NCBI RefSeq assembly: GCF_029784135.1
Contig: NC_073746.1
Location: 113,768,035-113,832,034 of the forward strand
DNA: 64,000 nucleotides
Reading direction: 5' to 3'
Source: Toxorhynchites rutilus septentrionalis
Lineage: Eukaryota > Arthropoda > Insecta > Diptera > Culicidae
Shown one piece after another: positions 1 through 11,675 of this stretch. The number at the start of each line of letters is the position of its first letter. Positions within the stretch are counted from its first letter, which is position 1. The position numbers and the translations under genes are program-made. Under the pieces are notes generated by a model. The model worked only from the letters and a program-made list of their open reading frames with translations, ran no database searches and was not told the origin of the DNA.

Positions 1-105
1 TTCGAGTTTTTATCTCATTATCACTAAATTTTCAGGGAGTAAAAAAGAAACAATTAAAGTTAGTTTTGGCATCATTCATTTAATTTAATTCGCTTTTATA
101 TCCGA

Positions 106-520
106 ATGCGCAAACTTGTTTGCATATTAGGTCATGCTTTCTTCATTTCTTCTACATTCACCACTGTAGGTCGTTTTAGAATGTGCCTTTTCATGATGGT
201 CCAGTATTTTTCTATTGAGCGCAGTTTCGAAGGGTTTGGGACGTTCAGATCTTTCGCACGTAATCGACATCATTCGCCTTATACCACAATAGTACGTTTT
301 TCGTGTAGTGGCATGATTCGCTTCCGATCAACAATCAGACGTTCTTCGAACCGTTTTATGATACCAAACACCGCGGAATTCGCGATTCACAATTTTTTTT
401 CAATGGCACGAAGCGACAGATCCTTATTCTCGAAGTACTCGTGCAAAACTTTTTTGCGCACGCACTGTTCTTTCGTCGTCTTTTTGAAAACTGGCGCACC
501 TTATGAAATCAACTCACCGA
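106..520 (-). pseudogene. Tc1/mariner-superfamily transposase remnant, internally deleted
   Basis: Read on the minus strand from about 490 down to 110, this stretch encodes the two ends of an IS630/Tc1/mariner-type transposase. The first part is an N-terminal helix-turn-helix-like segment (KEQCVRKKVLHEYF then, after a frame break, VFGIIKRFEERLIVDRKR). The second is the C-terminal segment IEKYWTIMKRHILKRP. The catalytic core between them is missing and stop codons interrupt the frame, so it cannot make a transposase. It sits in the intron upstream of the first visible exon of the coiled-coil gene. Family assignment rests on recognising the two conserved ends only. Confidence 0.5.
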
Positions 521-643
521 GTGTAAGCAATACTCATTAAACTATGTCTACGCAAAATTTCAATTATTCAAAAACAGATCAAAAGTTAGAGCTTTTTGAG
601 TGTGTGCGAATTTTAAACGGTACGCAAATTATGTGATTTCCAG

Positions 644-3600
644 ATCTATCATCCAGACTACAGAACGAATTGGATAAATATCAACAACTCGAATCCAGGC
701 ACCATAAACTTGATGCCGATTGTGAAGACCTGCAGACTCAGCTGGAATCTAGTAGAGACAAAATGAAGGATTTAGACATTCTGAGGAGCAAACTTTCGCA
801 GGCGGAAAACATTGAAACGCGCCTAGTTAAGGAAAACTCCAACCTCAGCCGTAAGTTGGTCGAAATGCAGAGAACAGTCGCAGCGCTGGAATGCAACGTC
901 GACAATCGCAGCACAAGTTTGGAGCTGGAGAAAAATCGCCTCAAAAGTGCACTGGAAGACAAACAGCGTGAGTACGATCAGTTGAACAATGAGAATGAAA
1001 TGAACGCATATCAAGCAGCGCAGCTGAGAAAGGACGTAAGTGATTGGGCTATATGAGTGGAACGAGTTAAGTGTTAATAACCATGCATTTCCGTTCACAG
1101 AATGATGATCTCAAAAGTAAACTCGATGATTATGAGAGAATCAATAAAACTCAGCGAACGCTAAGTGAGCATAATTCTCAGTTGGAACAGGAACTCAAAA
1201 AATTGCATGTTCAGTAAGTATAAGTTTTCTCGATTTTATTTATTTATTTTGGCTTAATGTCTTAACAACATGGTCTGATTAATAATTTTTCTCCAATTTA
1301 CTCGACTCATGGTTATCTCTCTTCAATTCTGCTGGCACCCCGTTCCACCCTTGTCCTGTACCACTTGATCTAACCACCTTGCTCGCTGCAACTTCGTCGT
1401 CTCGTATCAGCCGGATTCACGATGAACATCATTTTTGCAGGATAGTTGCCCGACATTCTTGCAGCATGTTCTGCTCAGTATATCCTTCCAGCTTTGATCA
1501 CTTTCTGGACACTGAGATCATCGATGAGTTCATCCTTCGCCTCCATATGCGGTACTCCTGCACATGGTTCTTAACACACGTCGTTCAAAGACTTCCAGTA
1601 CTTGCAGGTCCTCTTCGAATATTGTCCACGTTTCGTGTCCGTAGAGAACAACCGGTCTTATGAGCATCCTGTACAGGGAACATTTCGCACGATAGAAAAT
1701 TTCAGCTACCATCTGAAACGTTCTGCCGACAATGTCTACGTCATCAACGAAGCAGACGAATTGACTGGATCTATTGAAAATCGTACCAAGCAAGTTAAAT
1801 GTCGCTGGTCTCATAACACTCTCCATCACCATTGTCTTGGCGAAACCTCCTGCGGGGCTCAAATGAAACAGATAATCCACCCGATATTCGCACACAGCAC
1901 TGTATTCTATCCTTAGCCTCAATCAATCTTGTCAGTTTCACAGGGAACCCGTTTTCGTCCATGTTTCTCCATAACTCTTTTCGTGTTATTGCCACATATA
2001 CGACTTCATTTCAGGAGGATCTGCCGCAAGGTGAAGGTTTGGTTAGTAGTAGAATGACCTTCAATGAAGTCGGCCTCGTAACTTCCCACAAATCTGGTCG
2101 TAAGTGTCGATAGACGACAGAAGATGATTTGGAAAAGCGTTTTGTAGGCGGCATTCAGGACGGTGGTCTTTTCCATTTGTTTTGTTGTTCTTAAGCTGTT
2201 TCATTCATTCTTAACTGCACCTATCGTTGGGGGTGGTACTTCATTATTTACTGCACCAACGTAATCGAGCACATTTCTGCTCGTGACACGGAGTCTTTTC
2301 GGGATGCATTGAGTTTCCGGTAGAACTTTCGCGTCTCATGAGAACGGTGCAGTTGTTCGAGTTCTCCACACTCCTCTTTCTGGCGGCGTTTCTTTTCCCT
2401 GAAAAGTGGGGTTTGCAGTCTCCGTTTCTGTTTATATCGTTCTACGTTCTAACGGGTAACATTAGCTCCCGCGCAATGTCTTCTCGTGTAACACTTGCTG
2501 AGATTCATTATCGAACCACTCGTACTGTCGTCTTCGTTCCACTTGTCCTAAGATGTTCTCCGCTATGCTGTTTTAATCATTTTCTCGACTTAGATGTACT
2601 GATAATTTACTGTTTTATTGTAGGCTTGAAACGGCGGAAATGAACGTCAAATCGGAAGTAGCCACCACTCGTCTGCGTTACGAACAGCAAGTGACCAACC
2701 TGCACAATGAGCTCACCGGTTTGCAGCGTCAATGTGAACGATTCAAGCGCGATCGGGACACATTCAAGCAGCTGGTTGAGGCAGCTCAGAAACAAATCGG
2801 GGACATGAAAGCGAACCGACGCAGTCTGGCCTCGATAACGAGCAGCAGTGATGACGACGATAAGTCCAAGATAGTGGCATTGGAACAACAAATCGGTTGC
2901 CTGGAAGACGAACTTAGCGAAGCTCGATTGGAAGCCAGCAAGGTGCGAACCGAGCTGATATCGGAATTAAGTGCCTCCGAGATCAAAATCTCCGAAATGC
3001 AATCTAAGATTAACGAACTCGAGGAAGAGAGGATCATAAGTGGAGGTAAGAGTAAAGTTCCGGGAACGAAAACACGATTAGAACTTTCTTGGCAAAAAGA
3101 AAGAGAGGACATGCAGCGATTGGTTCAAGAAACCTCGACGCTTGCCCGAGATCTTCGACAAACACTTTTCGAGGTCGAGCGCGAACGCGACAAGGAAAAG
3201 CTGGAATCACGGCGCAAGATAGACCAGATTAAAAAGACAACTGAAGAGGAGATTGAGGAGGGTAGGAGAAAAGTGACTGAGCTACAGAGTGATCTGTTGG
3301 AACTCCGGGACGCACATGCAAAACTAAGAACAGCAAATGAGAAACTGAGGCGTGACCGCGAACGTTACGAGCGTGAACGGGAGAGTGCTACCCGACGTAG
3401 GATCGAATTGGAAGGCGATCGTAGGATAGGAGTATTACTACAAACCGTTGATGAGATACTCAAATTGGCTCCGGCAATCCAGAAGACAGCTCCAAAGCAG
3501 GAATCAGCCGTTACAACTACAAGCACAGGAAAGGTGAACACTCTATTTCCGTTTTAGAATTCCCGCATTTTTTCCGACTTTTTCCCGCATGACTTCACGA

Positions 3601-6600
3601 AATTTCCGACTCTCAAAAATGAAAATTAAAAAAAATATAATTAATTAGTCAAAAATCAATTTTTGAAACCCGAATTGCGAAAAGATTTTTACTTTATTGT
3701 TTCCAAGTTCCGTATGTGATAAAAAAAATGGACGGTGTGTTTCTTAGCAATAAATTTTGAGTTGAATATAGTGTTCATGAGATACGAACCCCACCTCTAC
3801 TTTCTCAGAATTCAAAAAAGTTTCATTTATGAGAATAACTGATCAGAACCTCATTGATCTTATTGATTCTTGTCACTTTTTAAATGATCTTCATATATAA
3901 TAGCATTGGACATTGAAACAACGTAAGATTCCTCGCAAATATTAGTGAGAATGATCAAATAAGAATCTTTCAGCTCTTCATGTAGCATCGTGAATTTAGG
4001 TTTTTCAGCCTGGAATAAACGATTCAATCTGTTGATCTGGGGCAAAACATACTTCCGATGCGAATCCTTTCAGACGATCCTTGTAAGGAATTTCGCCCTT
4101 ATGAAACTGATTAATCATTGCATTGTAAATGCTTTTATGATCAGCAGCACCAAGCGATACTGCGGCGTAAAAGTCGCCATGTACCTCAATGTTGCTTTGT
4201 TCAAATGTAAGAAATTTAACAAATGGAAAAAATCTGTACCAATCTGCACTTTTTGACGAAAATCTGTACTCTGTACCGTACAGAATCTGTACCAAAAATA
4301 ACGAAAAATATGTACATGCGGCAACACTGCTGAACAAAAAAAAAAGGTTCGATAATTGCAGAACGCTGAACTTTCAGTTCGTTTTTCTCGAAATAATAAG
4401 AATGTCACATAGTCCGGTCTGACTGAATACCGACCAATTTCGAAGCAAAACCAGAAGTTCTTCATCTTGGTATATCAAAAAGAGAAATTTGTTACATCTC
4501 GTGCGACATTTTGACGCACTAGAACCAGCCGGGTGCTATGATTGATGCTAGGATCGTCAGCAAAATTTCAAGCAGAACTGGCAGTGGGATACCCAATTCA
4601 TGTGAAAACAAAGGAAAATGTCAGTGGAATACTCTATATGTTGGCTCCTGTCAGTTCAATAGGGGTTTTCTAAAGACGTCACCCGGGTGACTGAGACACA
4701 TATAAGGCCATATGAATAAAAAAAAAGTATTTACTTATTCTACCCGTTTCAAGTAAAGTAAACTTTCCTAGTATTTACTTGAATCCGTATGAATAACATT
4801 TTACTTTACTAATTTCATTTTAATGCATGTTCGAATTTGAACATAGTTTGGGTCTCAAACTCGTTAGTGTAATACCTATCAGATTAAAAGACACGAAGCC
4901 AATTTTCAAATGTTGAATGAAATTGAATGAATGAAAATTTGGTTATTTAATTACTTAAACACTTATTTCTGACTTTTATTTAAACTTTTGTCTATACACT
5001 TCCAACATTGTTACTGGAACTTTTCATTTTAATATAAAGTACAATTAATACAATTTTCGTACAAGATTCTTTCACCACCTGCAGAAAAAATGGTTTTCAT
5101 TTAAACAGAATGCTAATTTGGTGCAGAAAGGTTAATTTTCATTCATAGTTTAAATTTCAAAAACGTGTTCATTCCTCCTGAAAATCAATCGATTTTTAGA
5201 CGCTCCCCTAAACTAGTAAACGAAGCTCAGTACCGTCAACGCGGATGGTTAACTTAGTTATCTTTAAGCGCATCAAACATCGAAACTAATAAACACTTGA
5301 TAATTACGAAATAAATACTTGATAAATGCTGTTTTTTCATACGGAATCAGCTAAACGTTCATTCTCGAAAAGTAAATACTTAGTTGTTACTTTTATTCAT
5401 ACCAAACGTAGTAAAAATTCAATCTTACTGCTCGACTGCTCGATTGAAGTTAAGTAACGCAAAACTTTGTTTTTATTCACATGGCCATGTATGGAAAAAT
5501 TCATTCGCTCATTTCTCCACACCTAATTATAAATCACTTGTATCTGCTTGGAATAATCATGGCGAAAAGAATGTAGCAAGCAATCGTGAGATTGCACGAT
5601 GAATCAGTTTTCGCTCTCCGACCATCTTCATTTGGAACTAAGAGTGAACATAACAAAACAAAGAGTGGAAAACAACAATCGATTCATGAGTACTCCTTTG
5701 GAAGGATCACACGAAACAAAATAACGAGTGAGTCAAAATAGACTCAATCTGGGTGTATGTATGATTTTATTTTCCCTTCTACGCTCTTCCTTGTCAGCAT
5801 TTGTGTGCATTTGTTATCGGCAATGCACATGAATCTACCATCCCGCTCACCAATAACTTGCGTGATTATGGTCTTTTGCGTTGACTTAGATCGTTTATAA
5901 TACTAGAAACAACTATACTAATACTAGAAACAAAAAAACAAGAAGTGGGCTATATCTGTGATATAACCGCAAGGTAGACGTAGGACTACCGTTGACTCGG
6001 TAATCGTTTATTTGAAATTGCATCTGAATCAATTCTTAATGAATGAATGAAAGAATATTTCGAAAGATTGCTGAAAGTTTTTCTTATTAGCTTGTGGGTG
6101 GTTGAGTATAAGTATGGAATTGTAATTAACATAAAATTCAACTCTTTCGAACTTGTTGGTGGTCTCGAAACGAGCCGATGGAATTTAAGTGGTCTTGTAA
6201 AAGCAACTGAAGATGTTTGATACATGATTAATTTTTGTTTTCGTTAGAATTACACGAGATTTTTCATGATAACTCCATGCGCAGAATATAAACAGAGGGC
6301 GTCATTTCACGGTAAAAACGAAATAAAGTCTAAATAACCATAAAATTCATTTCGTTTTTATCGTGATGTGGCAATTTTTCATGATTGTTCCATGCGAAAG
6401 CAGAACAGAAACTGATGCGAGTAAAAGTACTCACGCTTTGCATGTGTCCGCTATGGTTTTCCAAACACTAATGCAAGCGAGCAAAGGAAATCACAGCTTG
6501 CATGTATTCACTATGACGGTTTCTCCAGGTGCCTAGATTTTGCGTCCGTGTTCGGGAATACATTGCGATAATCAATCATCATCAACGAGCTAGATTGTTA

Positions 6601-8538
6601 TGATTTCAATAGCTTGCTTTCAAAGCAATTTTTAAGCTATTGAAACAATTTTTTGGACCAATAAGTGACAATCATATAACTCGCTGACATTTTCTCTTTC
6701 GAATGAAGTGATTATTATACCACTCCATTCAGCCGGTAAAGAGGTATTAACGTTCAAAACCTTGCAGTCCAGCGTCACTCTCGCTTTCGAAACTTCAAAC
6801 TTACACCCGGGTACAGAAATGAAAGACGTAGTCCTACGTCAAAAAATTCATTGCAATAGTGCACAGGAAACAACTCGATTTCAACTATCTACCTATATTT
6901 TACTGCCGCGATCGAGGGTTCAATGATTGATATTTGAGTGAAAAACCATTTAAACGAATTTCGATGCGATTTTACCCATACCTGCATATGTCGCCTAGTT
7001 GCAAAACCGGCCAACTCCAAAAATGAAAATTTTACAGGAGAGACGATTTTCTGTTGCATCATGCTACCTGTCTTGCAGCACATCATGATTTTCAAACGCG
7101 TGTTTTCTAGGGAACTGATCGACATTGGTGCTATTTCCCACTACCAATAGGTGCAAAAATGTATCCAAGGTTTAAAAACCCGAAAAAACGAATTTCTCAA
7201 AATTGTGGTGTTGGCCGGTTTTGCAACTAGGCAACACATATGGTCTATAGTAAAATTTTGAAGCGATGAAAAAAAAACATAGAGCGAAAAAATATCGATT
7301 TCATGAAGCAATTCCAGACTTTTTTTCCGCTTTTCCCGAATTGATGGCTACCCTGGAATTGTGTTTTCATCAGTCAATTCCGTTTTCCGCAGACCATCAC
7401 AGCTAATGCACCCATTCCAACGCCTCCAATGCGGCACAAAAGCCCCTCGCCTGGTCCTGGAGGCAGCACACCTCAGCAGCCACAGTCGGTTGGCGCAGTG
7501 TTGGGAAAACTCGCGGAGGCGTCTGAGGAACTGAGACGGTATCAGCGTTTGTGTGACGAAGAAAAAGACAGAGAGCGTATGCGACGAGGCGGTTTAAGGC
7601 GGTAATGCATAACAAACTGTTTCCCGCAAGCAGTCATGAGAAACACATCTCCATTTATAATTTTAGAGCTGCTTCCCAAGAAAATGAGTCCGTTGAAGGA
7701 GCAAACAGGCAAGTTATGAGGGTAAATCGACCAGGAGCAAGTTTATACAAGAAGAGCCTGTCGTTGGATCAGTCACTTCAGATTGATCAACAAGGAGTAA
7801 GAGCTACCGGTGTATGTAATGAACATCTGAATTAAGCCTCTTATAATTTCAGCTCATTTGGAAGGAAGGAGACGACAGTATGTCTTCTTTGCAGTCTCTG
7901 GACTCGGAATACGGAGCAATGATACACCGTGAATCCAGTTTAGATTCCCGACTGTCGGGTGGATCAACGCAGAGCGATATGCCCCGAATGCGCAAGAAAA
8001 AACGTGGTCTTATGGGAAAATTGCGTAGCCTAAGTCTGTCCAGAAACAAAGGCAGTGAAAGTGATTTTTCGGTGATTATCGCTAATCCGTGGCAAAATGG
8101 AAAACTTTAATGCTCTTTTTTTATATTTCGTTGTAGATTCAAGGGTCCGATTCAGACTTAAGCATTGCAGGTGATATTCGTTCTAGTAAAACCAACCTGA
8201 AAGGCAAACTATCGGGAATGTTCAAACGAGCGGGATCGTCATCACGAACCAATAGTAGTGAGGCTTTAGACCGTGAACTCCAGCGACCAGTCGCAATTCA
8301 GACTCTAGGAAACGGACCAACAACACAAATCCCACCAACTCGGCCGGTTTCTGCCAGCACACCGCATTTAGCAAGAGTACGAATTATCTTTTAAATAATT
8401 AAACTATAATAATGCCATTTACATTTATAGACCGGGAAACCTCCAACTCCAACGATGGCACCCGTTCAACGGAGAAGAGTGATAGTAGCTAGTCAAACTC
8501 TACCAGCACCAACCAATCCGGGGCCACTTCCGAAGTGA
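644..8538 (+). CDS. 3' part of a long coiled-coil cytoskeletal-type protein (eight exons, 5' end outside window)
   Basis: Eight exons with GT-AG borders keep one frame: 644-1035, 1101-1213, 2624-3533, 7393-7601, 7667-7796, 7853-8071, 8137-8376 and 8431-8538 (TGA). Visible product is about 770 residues. The first ~430 are almost continuous heptad-rich coiled coil, full of E, K, R, Q and L (for example RLVQETSTLARDLRQTLFEV and LRTANEKLRRDRERYERERE). Then come a proline/serine-rich linker (PIPTPPMRHKSPSPGPGG), a short helix (LGKLAEASEELRRYQRL), and a Ser-rich tail with two basic patches (RMRKKKRGLMGKLRSLSLSR and NLKGKLSGMFKRAG). The tail ends in GPLPK. No signal peptide or catalytic motif is seen. 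I infer a cytoplasmic scaffold binding cytoskeleton or membrane. SOGA/MTCL-like or myosin-tail-like families are possible, but I do not recognise the gene. Confidence 0.85.
1310..2580 (-). mobile_element. Degraded RTE-like non-LTR retrotransposon (reverse transcriptase remnant)
   Basis: On the minus strand, broken frames give successive pieces of a reverse transcriptase. A linker rich in K/R lies near 2560-2180. Then come LNAAYKTLFQIIFCRLSTL, a segment resembling GSYQAGF..GRSTTDQIFTLRQI (here FVGSYEADFIEGHSTTNQTF), ELWRNMDENGFPVKLTRLIE with a CVRISG motif, the catalytic FVDDVD box, and the C-terminal LYGHETWTIFEEDLQVLEVF. Many stops and frameshifts show it is dead. It fills most of the intron between two coiled-coil exons. 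The clade name is my recognition of the motif order; CR1-like alternatives are possible. Confidence 0.65.
3534..4690. other. AT-rich intron sequence, nothing recognised
   Basis: First part of the 3.9-kb intron of the coiled-coil gene. Poly-A and poly-T runs and short chance frames occur, but no conserved protein, RNA gene or clear repeat border. Confidence 0.5.
4695..5500. mobile_element. Candidate MITE with imperfect terminal inverted repeats
   Basis: The left end reads GGCCATATGAATAAAA followed by A-rich DNA and GTATTTACTT. The right end, read in reverse complement, starts GGCCATGTGAATAAAA with a similar TTACTT further in. Related AGTAAATACTT and GTATGAAT motifs recur inside both arms. There is no coding capacity. 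Part of its interior (near 4840, TTTGGGTCTCAAACTCG) resembles a segment near 8875, so it belongs to a repeated family. No target duplication could be fixed. Confidence 0.4.
5945..6840 (+). repeat. Dispersed ~0.9-kb repeat with GACGTAGGACTAC-type ends (copy 1)
   Basis: It starts with a GATATAACCGCAAGG motif followed by AGACGTAGGACTACC. It ends near 6830 with GACGTAGTCCTACGTC, so the ends are inverted. A minus-strand copy at 29400-30287 matches along its length, including AAGCTATTGAAACA near 6633 and the 3' part from about 6650. Further relatives lie at 23405-25785 and 54306-58675. One degenerate unit of the minisatellite seen at 25 kb is present near 6525-6575. Non-coding; probably a MITE family. 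Confidence 0.6.
6985..7243. mobile_element. Small MITE with ~35-bp terminal inverted repeats
   Basis: The sequence GCCTAGTTGCAAAACCGGCC near 6993 is repeated in inverted orientation near 7212-7231, and the match extends about 35 bp with few differences. Both ends are bordered by CATATG, which could be the target duplication. The interior is non-coding. It lies in the intron just upstream of the exon at 7393. Confidence 0.6.
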
Positions 8539-8657
8539 TTCGGATTGACAGTGATTTAGAAACAATGAACTAGAGTCTAGACACATATTTTTCAAATAGC
8601 TCGGATACTTATGTTAATTCTAGCTGTTATTTAAGATTGTTGAAATGCAAAGTATAA

Positions 8658-8663
8658 AATAAA
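8658..8663 (+). terminator. Poly(A) signal AATAAA of the coiled-coil gene
   Basis: AATAAA about 120 bases after the TGA at 8536-8538, a normal distance for an insect 3' UTR. No cleavage evidence is available. Confidence 0.55.
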
Positions 8664-9215
8664 CAATAACGAACCTTTCAAACGTTATTCGGATGATGCT
8701 TCGGAATTCAAATACCCCGTTGAACAATCGAACTTGTAAAGCTACTGTGAACGCCCCATCAAGTTTTTATCAAGAAGGTTATGAACAATTTTTAAAATTT
8801 GATTAATCCGCGATGACAAGTGTATAGTGTCGACGTCTGGTGGCGACTTCTATGTTCGAAACCAAATTTGGGTCACAAACTCGATAGTCTAATCTCTATT
8901 CCAAGGCACCTAGAAGTAAAGGTCAAGACGGGTCTATGGTACTAGGGGAGGCCGTTTCGTCACTAAGTTGGTTAGGGGAGCGGTATATGACAGTACGGAA
9001 GAAAGCAGAAGGGGAATTATTTCCCTGAAGCGTGAAAGAGACATACTGATCACAAGCGAGCTTGTGCACAAGCGTATTGTGTTTTGTTTACAAACAAAAC
9101 ACAGTAGACTTCCAAGATGGCTGAAGAGTAGTTTTAGCAAGTTGACCCATCTTAGGATATACTATCTTCATTGATCGATTCTCTTCACCTACATTTCCTT
9201 TCATTAATAACTCAG
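8664..9215. other. Intergenic stretch, nothing recognised
   Basis: Between the coiled-coil gene and a small candidate exon. Contains a segment near 8860-8890 related to the element at 4.7-5.5 kb. Short open frames here have no recognisable content. Confidence 0.4.
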
Positions 9216-9397
9216 CAGTAACAGCATATCCTGATGCGGTTGACGATAAGGAGTATGAAAGGGAACCTCGTTCATCTAACTACATGTCAAAACTGGAGCA
9301 AAATCTTTATGAAAGGCCGTGGTTATCGAAAGAGAAAGTCAACGAAGAGAATCGATCAAAGAAGATAGACCCTATTGACATGTTGATCAAGTATTGA
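9216..9397 (+). CDS. Candidate orphan terminal exon (hypothetical)
   Basis: After a plausible splice acceptor (TTTCATTAATAACTCAG ending at 9215) one frame stays open to TGA at 9395-9397. It encodes about 60 residues rich in charged amino acids (for example DAVDDKEYEREPRSSNYM and KKIDPIDMLIKY). The required phase has one base supplied by the upstream exon. None of the visible coiled-coil exons ends in that phase, so it is not an obvious alternative end of that gene. The stop lies at the border of the repeat that starts near 9391. It may be a real exon of an unseen transcript or a relic inside a repeat. Confidence 0.3.
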
Positions 9398-9720
9398 CGA
9401 ATTTACGTTAGATTTGCATCCAGATGGCACATCGAGTAAAATGATGATGTTTTGGTATGAAATCGGTTGATTTTTTTTCTGAAAAATCAGAATTTTTCTA
9501 CAAATTTCCCGGATTCAAGCATTTTTTCTACACTGAAAAGGTTAGAAAATCATCATTTCACATTGTTTCATTCATAACATATAACGAATGATTCAGTACA
9601 AGTGTCTTTACATTTTTTACATTTATATTTACATTTTTTCAATAGGCAAACGATGGGTGGCATTCGTTGCACTTCATATACTGCTGATCCTTTCCGTATC
9701 GGCCGGAAGGAATCCCCTGA
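9391..9720 (+). repeat. Dispersed repeat, copy A (empty-site copy)
   Basis: Matches the repeat at 11676-12900 from TTGACGAAT through GTTAGATTTGCATCCAGATGGC, the TTTCCCGG box, and AGAAAATCATCATTTCACA to GTTGCACTTCA. Unlike copy B it lacks the ~930-bp fold-back insert. Non-coding. Confidence 0.65.
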
Positions 9721-9937
9721 ATAATCAATGACATCAACAAACTTAATATGATATCGATTGCATAGTCATTATCCACAATTTGAGCATCTGAAAAATGTCT
9801 GGAAGTTAGTATTCATGACCTATATTCACTATCAAACATAAAAAATTTGAAGTTTATCTATGACATTGGTCAAAACGGGTGTTGAAACCATTGTAAATAG
9901 ACAAAAATATAATTTTCCTACCATTTACTGATGGCAT

Positions 9938-10292
9938 TTAAGGCGGCTCGAACACCGGAGCAATTAGCAACTAGCAACTATCAACAAGCAATAAGCAATA
10001 TTATCGCCAATGGATTTTTCCATTTGATTGTTGGTGATCTCGCACACCGACGCAATACGATATCGTTATCGCCTTTACAGAGCAACACATATCGCTAGCA
10101 ACATGACGTGTCGGTTGAAGAGCAACTTATCGCTCATAATTTGACAAGTTTCGTACATTAAGTAGATTGTTTGCATAATGTCAGGCGTTATTATTGCTCT
10201 GGTATGCGAAGAACAACAAAATATGTTGCCTGTTGCATATTGCGTATTGCAGCTTGCTAGTTGCTTGTTGCTCCGGTGTGTGAGCCGCCTAA
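9938..10292. mobile_element. MITE with GGCGGCTC terminal inverted repeats
   Basis: The left end TTAAGGCGGCTCGAACACCG is mirrored by the right end, which in reverse complement reads TTAGGCGGCTCACACACCGG. Inner parts of both arms share GAGCAA and AGCAACTAGCAA. The element is about 350 bp, without coding capacity. It sits directly upstream of the first Helitron-like element. Confidence 0.65.
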
Positions 10293-10325
10293 TGGTTAAA
10301 ATGATTTTATATATCTATCTATCTA

Positions 10326-10330
<5 letters not shown>

Positions 10331-10415
<85 letters not shown>
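10331..10415. repeat. (TA)n microsatellite, about 42 units
   Basis: Uninterrupted TA dinucleotides at the 5' end of the Helitron-like element, preceded by TATC repeats. Apparent long open frames across it (runs of Ile-Tyr) are an artefact of the repeat. Confidence 0.95.
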
Positions 10416-10418
<3 letters not shown>

Positions 10419-10531
10419 GGATTTCTGTCTGTCTGATTCTTATGGACTCGGAAACTACTGAACCGATCAACATGAAAATTTGTATGTAGGGGTTTTTGGG
10501 GCCGGCGAAGGTTTTCGTGATAGTTTGAAAC

Positions 10532-11220
10532 CACTCCCCCCCTCTCTAAGGGGGGCTGCCATACAAATTAAACACAAATTTCTACATTACTCGGGAATTA
10601 ATCAAGCAAATGAAACCAAATTAGGCATATTGAGGTTTTAGGATGCAATAAATGTTTCTATGGTGGTTAGACTCTCCACCCCCCTCTTTAAGGGGGGGGT
10701 GCTGTCATACAAATGAAACACAAATTTCTGCATTACCCGAGAATTGTTCAAGCAAATGAAACCAAATTAGGCATATTGAGGTTTTATGGTGCAATAAATG
10801 ATTCTATGATGGTTAGACTCTCCACCCCCCTCTCTAAGGGGGGCTGCCATACAAATGAAACACAAATTTCTACATTACTCTGGAATTAATCAAGCAAATG
10901 AAACCAAATTAGGCATATTGAGGTTATGGGATGCAATAAATGTTTCTATGGTGGTTAGACTCTCCACCCCCTCTCTAAGGGGGGCTCCCATACAAATTAA
11001 ACATAAATTTCTACATTACTCGGGATTTAATCAAGCAAATGAAACCAAATTAGGCATATTCAGGTTTTGGGGTGCAATGAATGTTTCTATGGTGGTTATA
11101 CTCTCCACCTCCCTCTCTAAGGGGGGGTTGTCATTCAAATGAAACACAAATTCCTGCGTTACTCGAGAATTAATCAAGCAAATCAAACCAAACTTTACAT
11201 GTGAAGGTTTCGGAATTGTC
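10532..11220 (+). repeat. Tandem ~143-bp repeats inside Helitron-like element
   Basis: The TCTCCACCCCCCTCT-type motif recurs near 10532, 10672, 10815, 10958 and 11099, so the spacing is 141-143 bases. Units differ by point changes and small indels. Each carries a pyrimidine/purine inverted repeat that can form a hairpin. Confidence 0.85.
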
Positions 11221-11675
11221 CGATTTAGGGCTGTCTTTATTCTATCATATTTTCTGTAAAAAACATTTATTCCATGTAACGGAGGAACATGTTATTTGCA
11301 AGTGGTTGAAAAATCTTGAACTAGAATTGTGTCTGAAAATAATCTGATATTATAATGATGAGTTTTGTTAAAAATACTAGGAACTTTATAGTAAAATGTA
11401 AATTCAACGAAATCGAATAGAAGATCAATCAATGAACAGTTCTGCGATTGGACCCATGAACTTACTCATAGTAAGAAAACGTGAATGTTTAAGGTATTGA
11501 TAACAACAAACAAATTTTGGGCGGGACGAAGTTTGCCGGGTCAGCTAGTAAATTAATAAAAATAATCACGACAAAATCTCACCTTCAAGTGCGTAGAATA
11601 AACAAACATAATCACTTTTGTAGTTGTAATCTCAAATGTAGGCGTCGTATGAGCTGATGCAGCTCTGCGTAAATT

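Larger units (their letters stand above)
10303..11548 (+). mobile_element. Helitron-like non-autonomous element, copy 1
   Basis: Begins with a (TCTA)/(TA) run, then AAATGGATTTCTGTCTGTCT, and ends in GCCGGGTCAGCTAG followed by T. That fits Helitron ends (5' TC, 3' CTRR, insertion before T). The interior is about five tandem units of ~143 bp (10532-11220), each holding a C-run/G-run hairpin (CTCTCTAAGGGGGG), a CATACAAATGAAACACAAAT box and GAACCAAATTAGGCATAT-like text. It has no protein. Two more copies lie at 15601-16845 and 35545-37474. The Helitron label is from remembered family hallmarks, not from a search. Confidence 0.6.

Noticed and set aside
2786..3112. Minus-strand 108-codon frame
   Set aside because: Antisense shadow of the coiled-coil exon 2624-3533; Ser/Leu-rich composition is the mirror of Glu/Lys/Gln codons.
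10178..10534. Long open frames on both strands with Ile-Tyr repeats
   Set aside because: They are translations of the (TA)n microsatellite and carry no protein signal.
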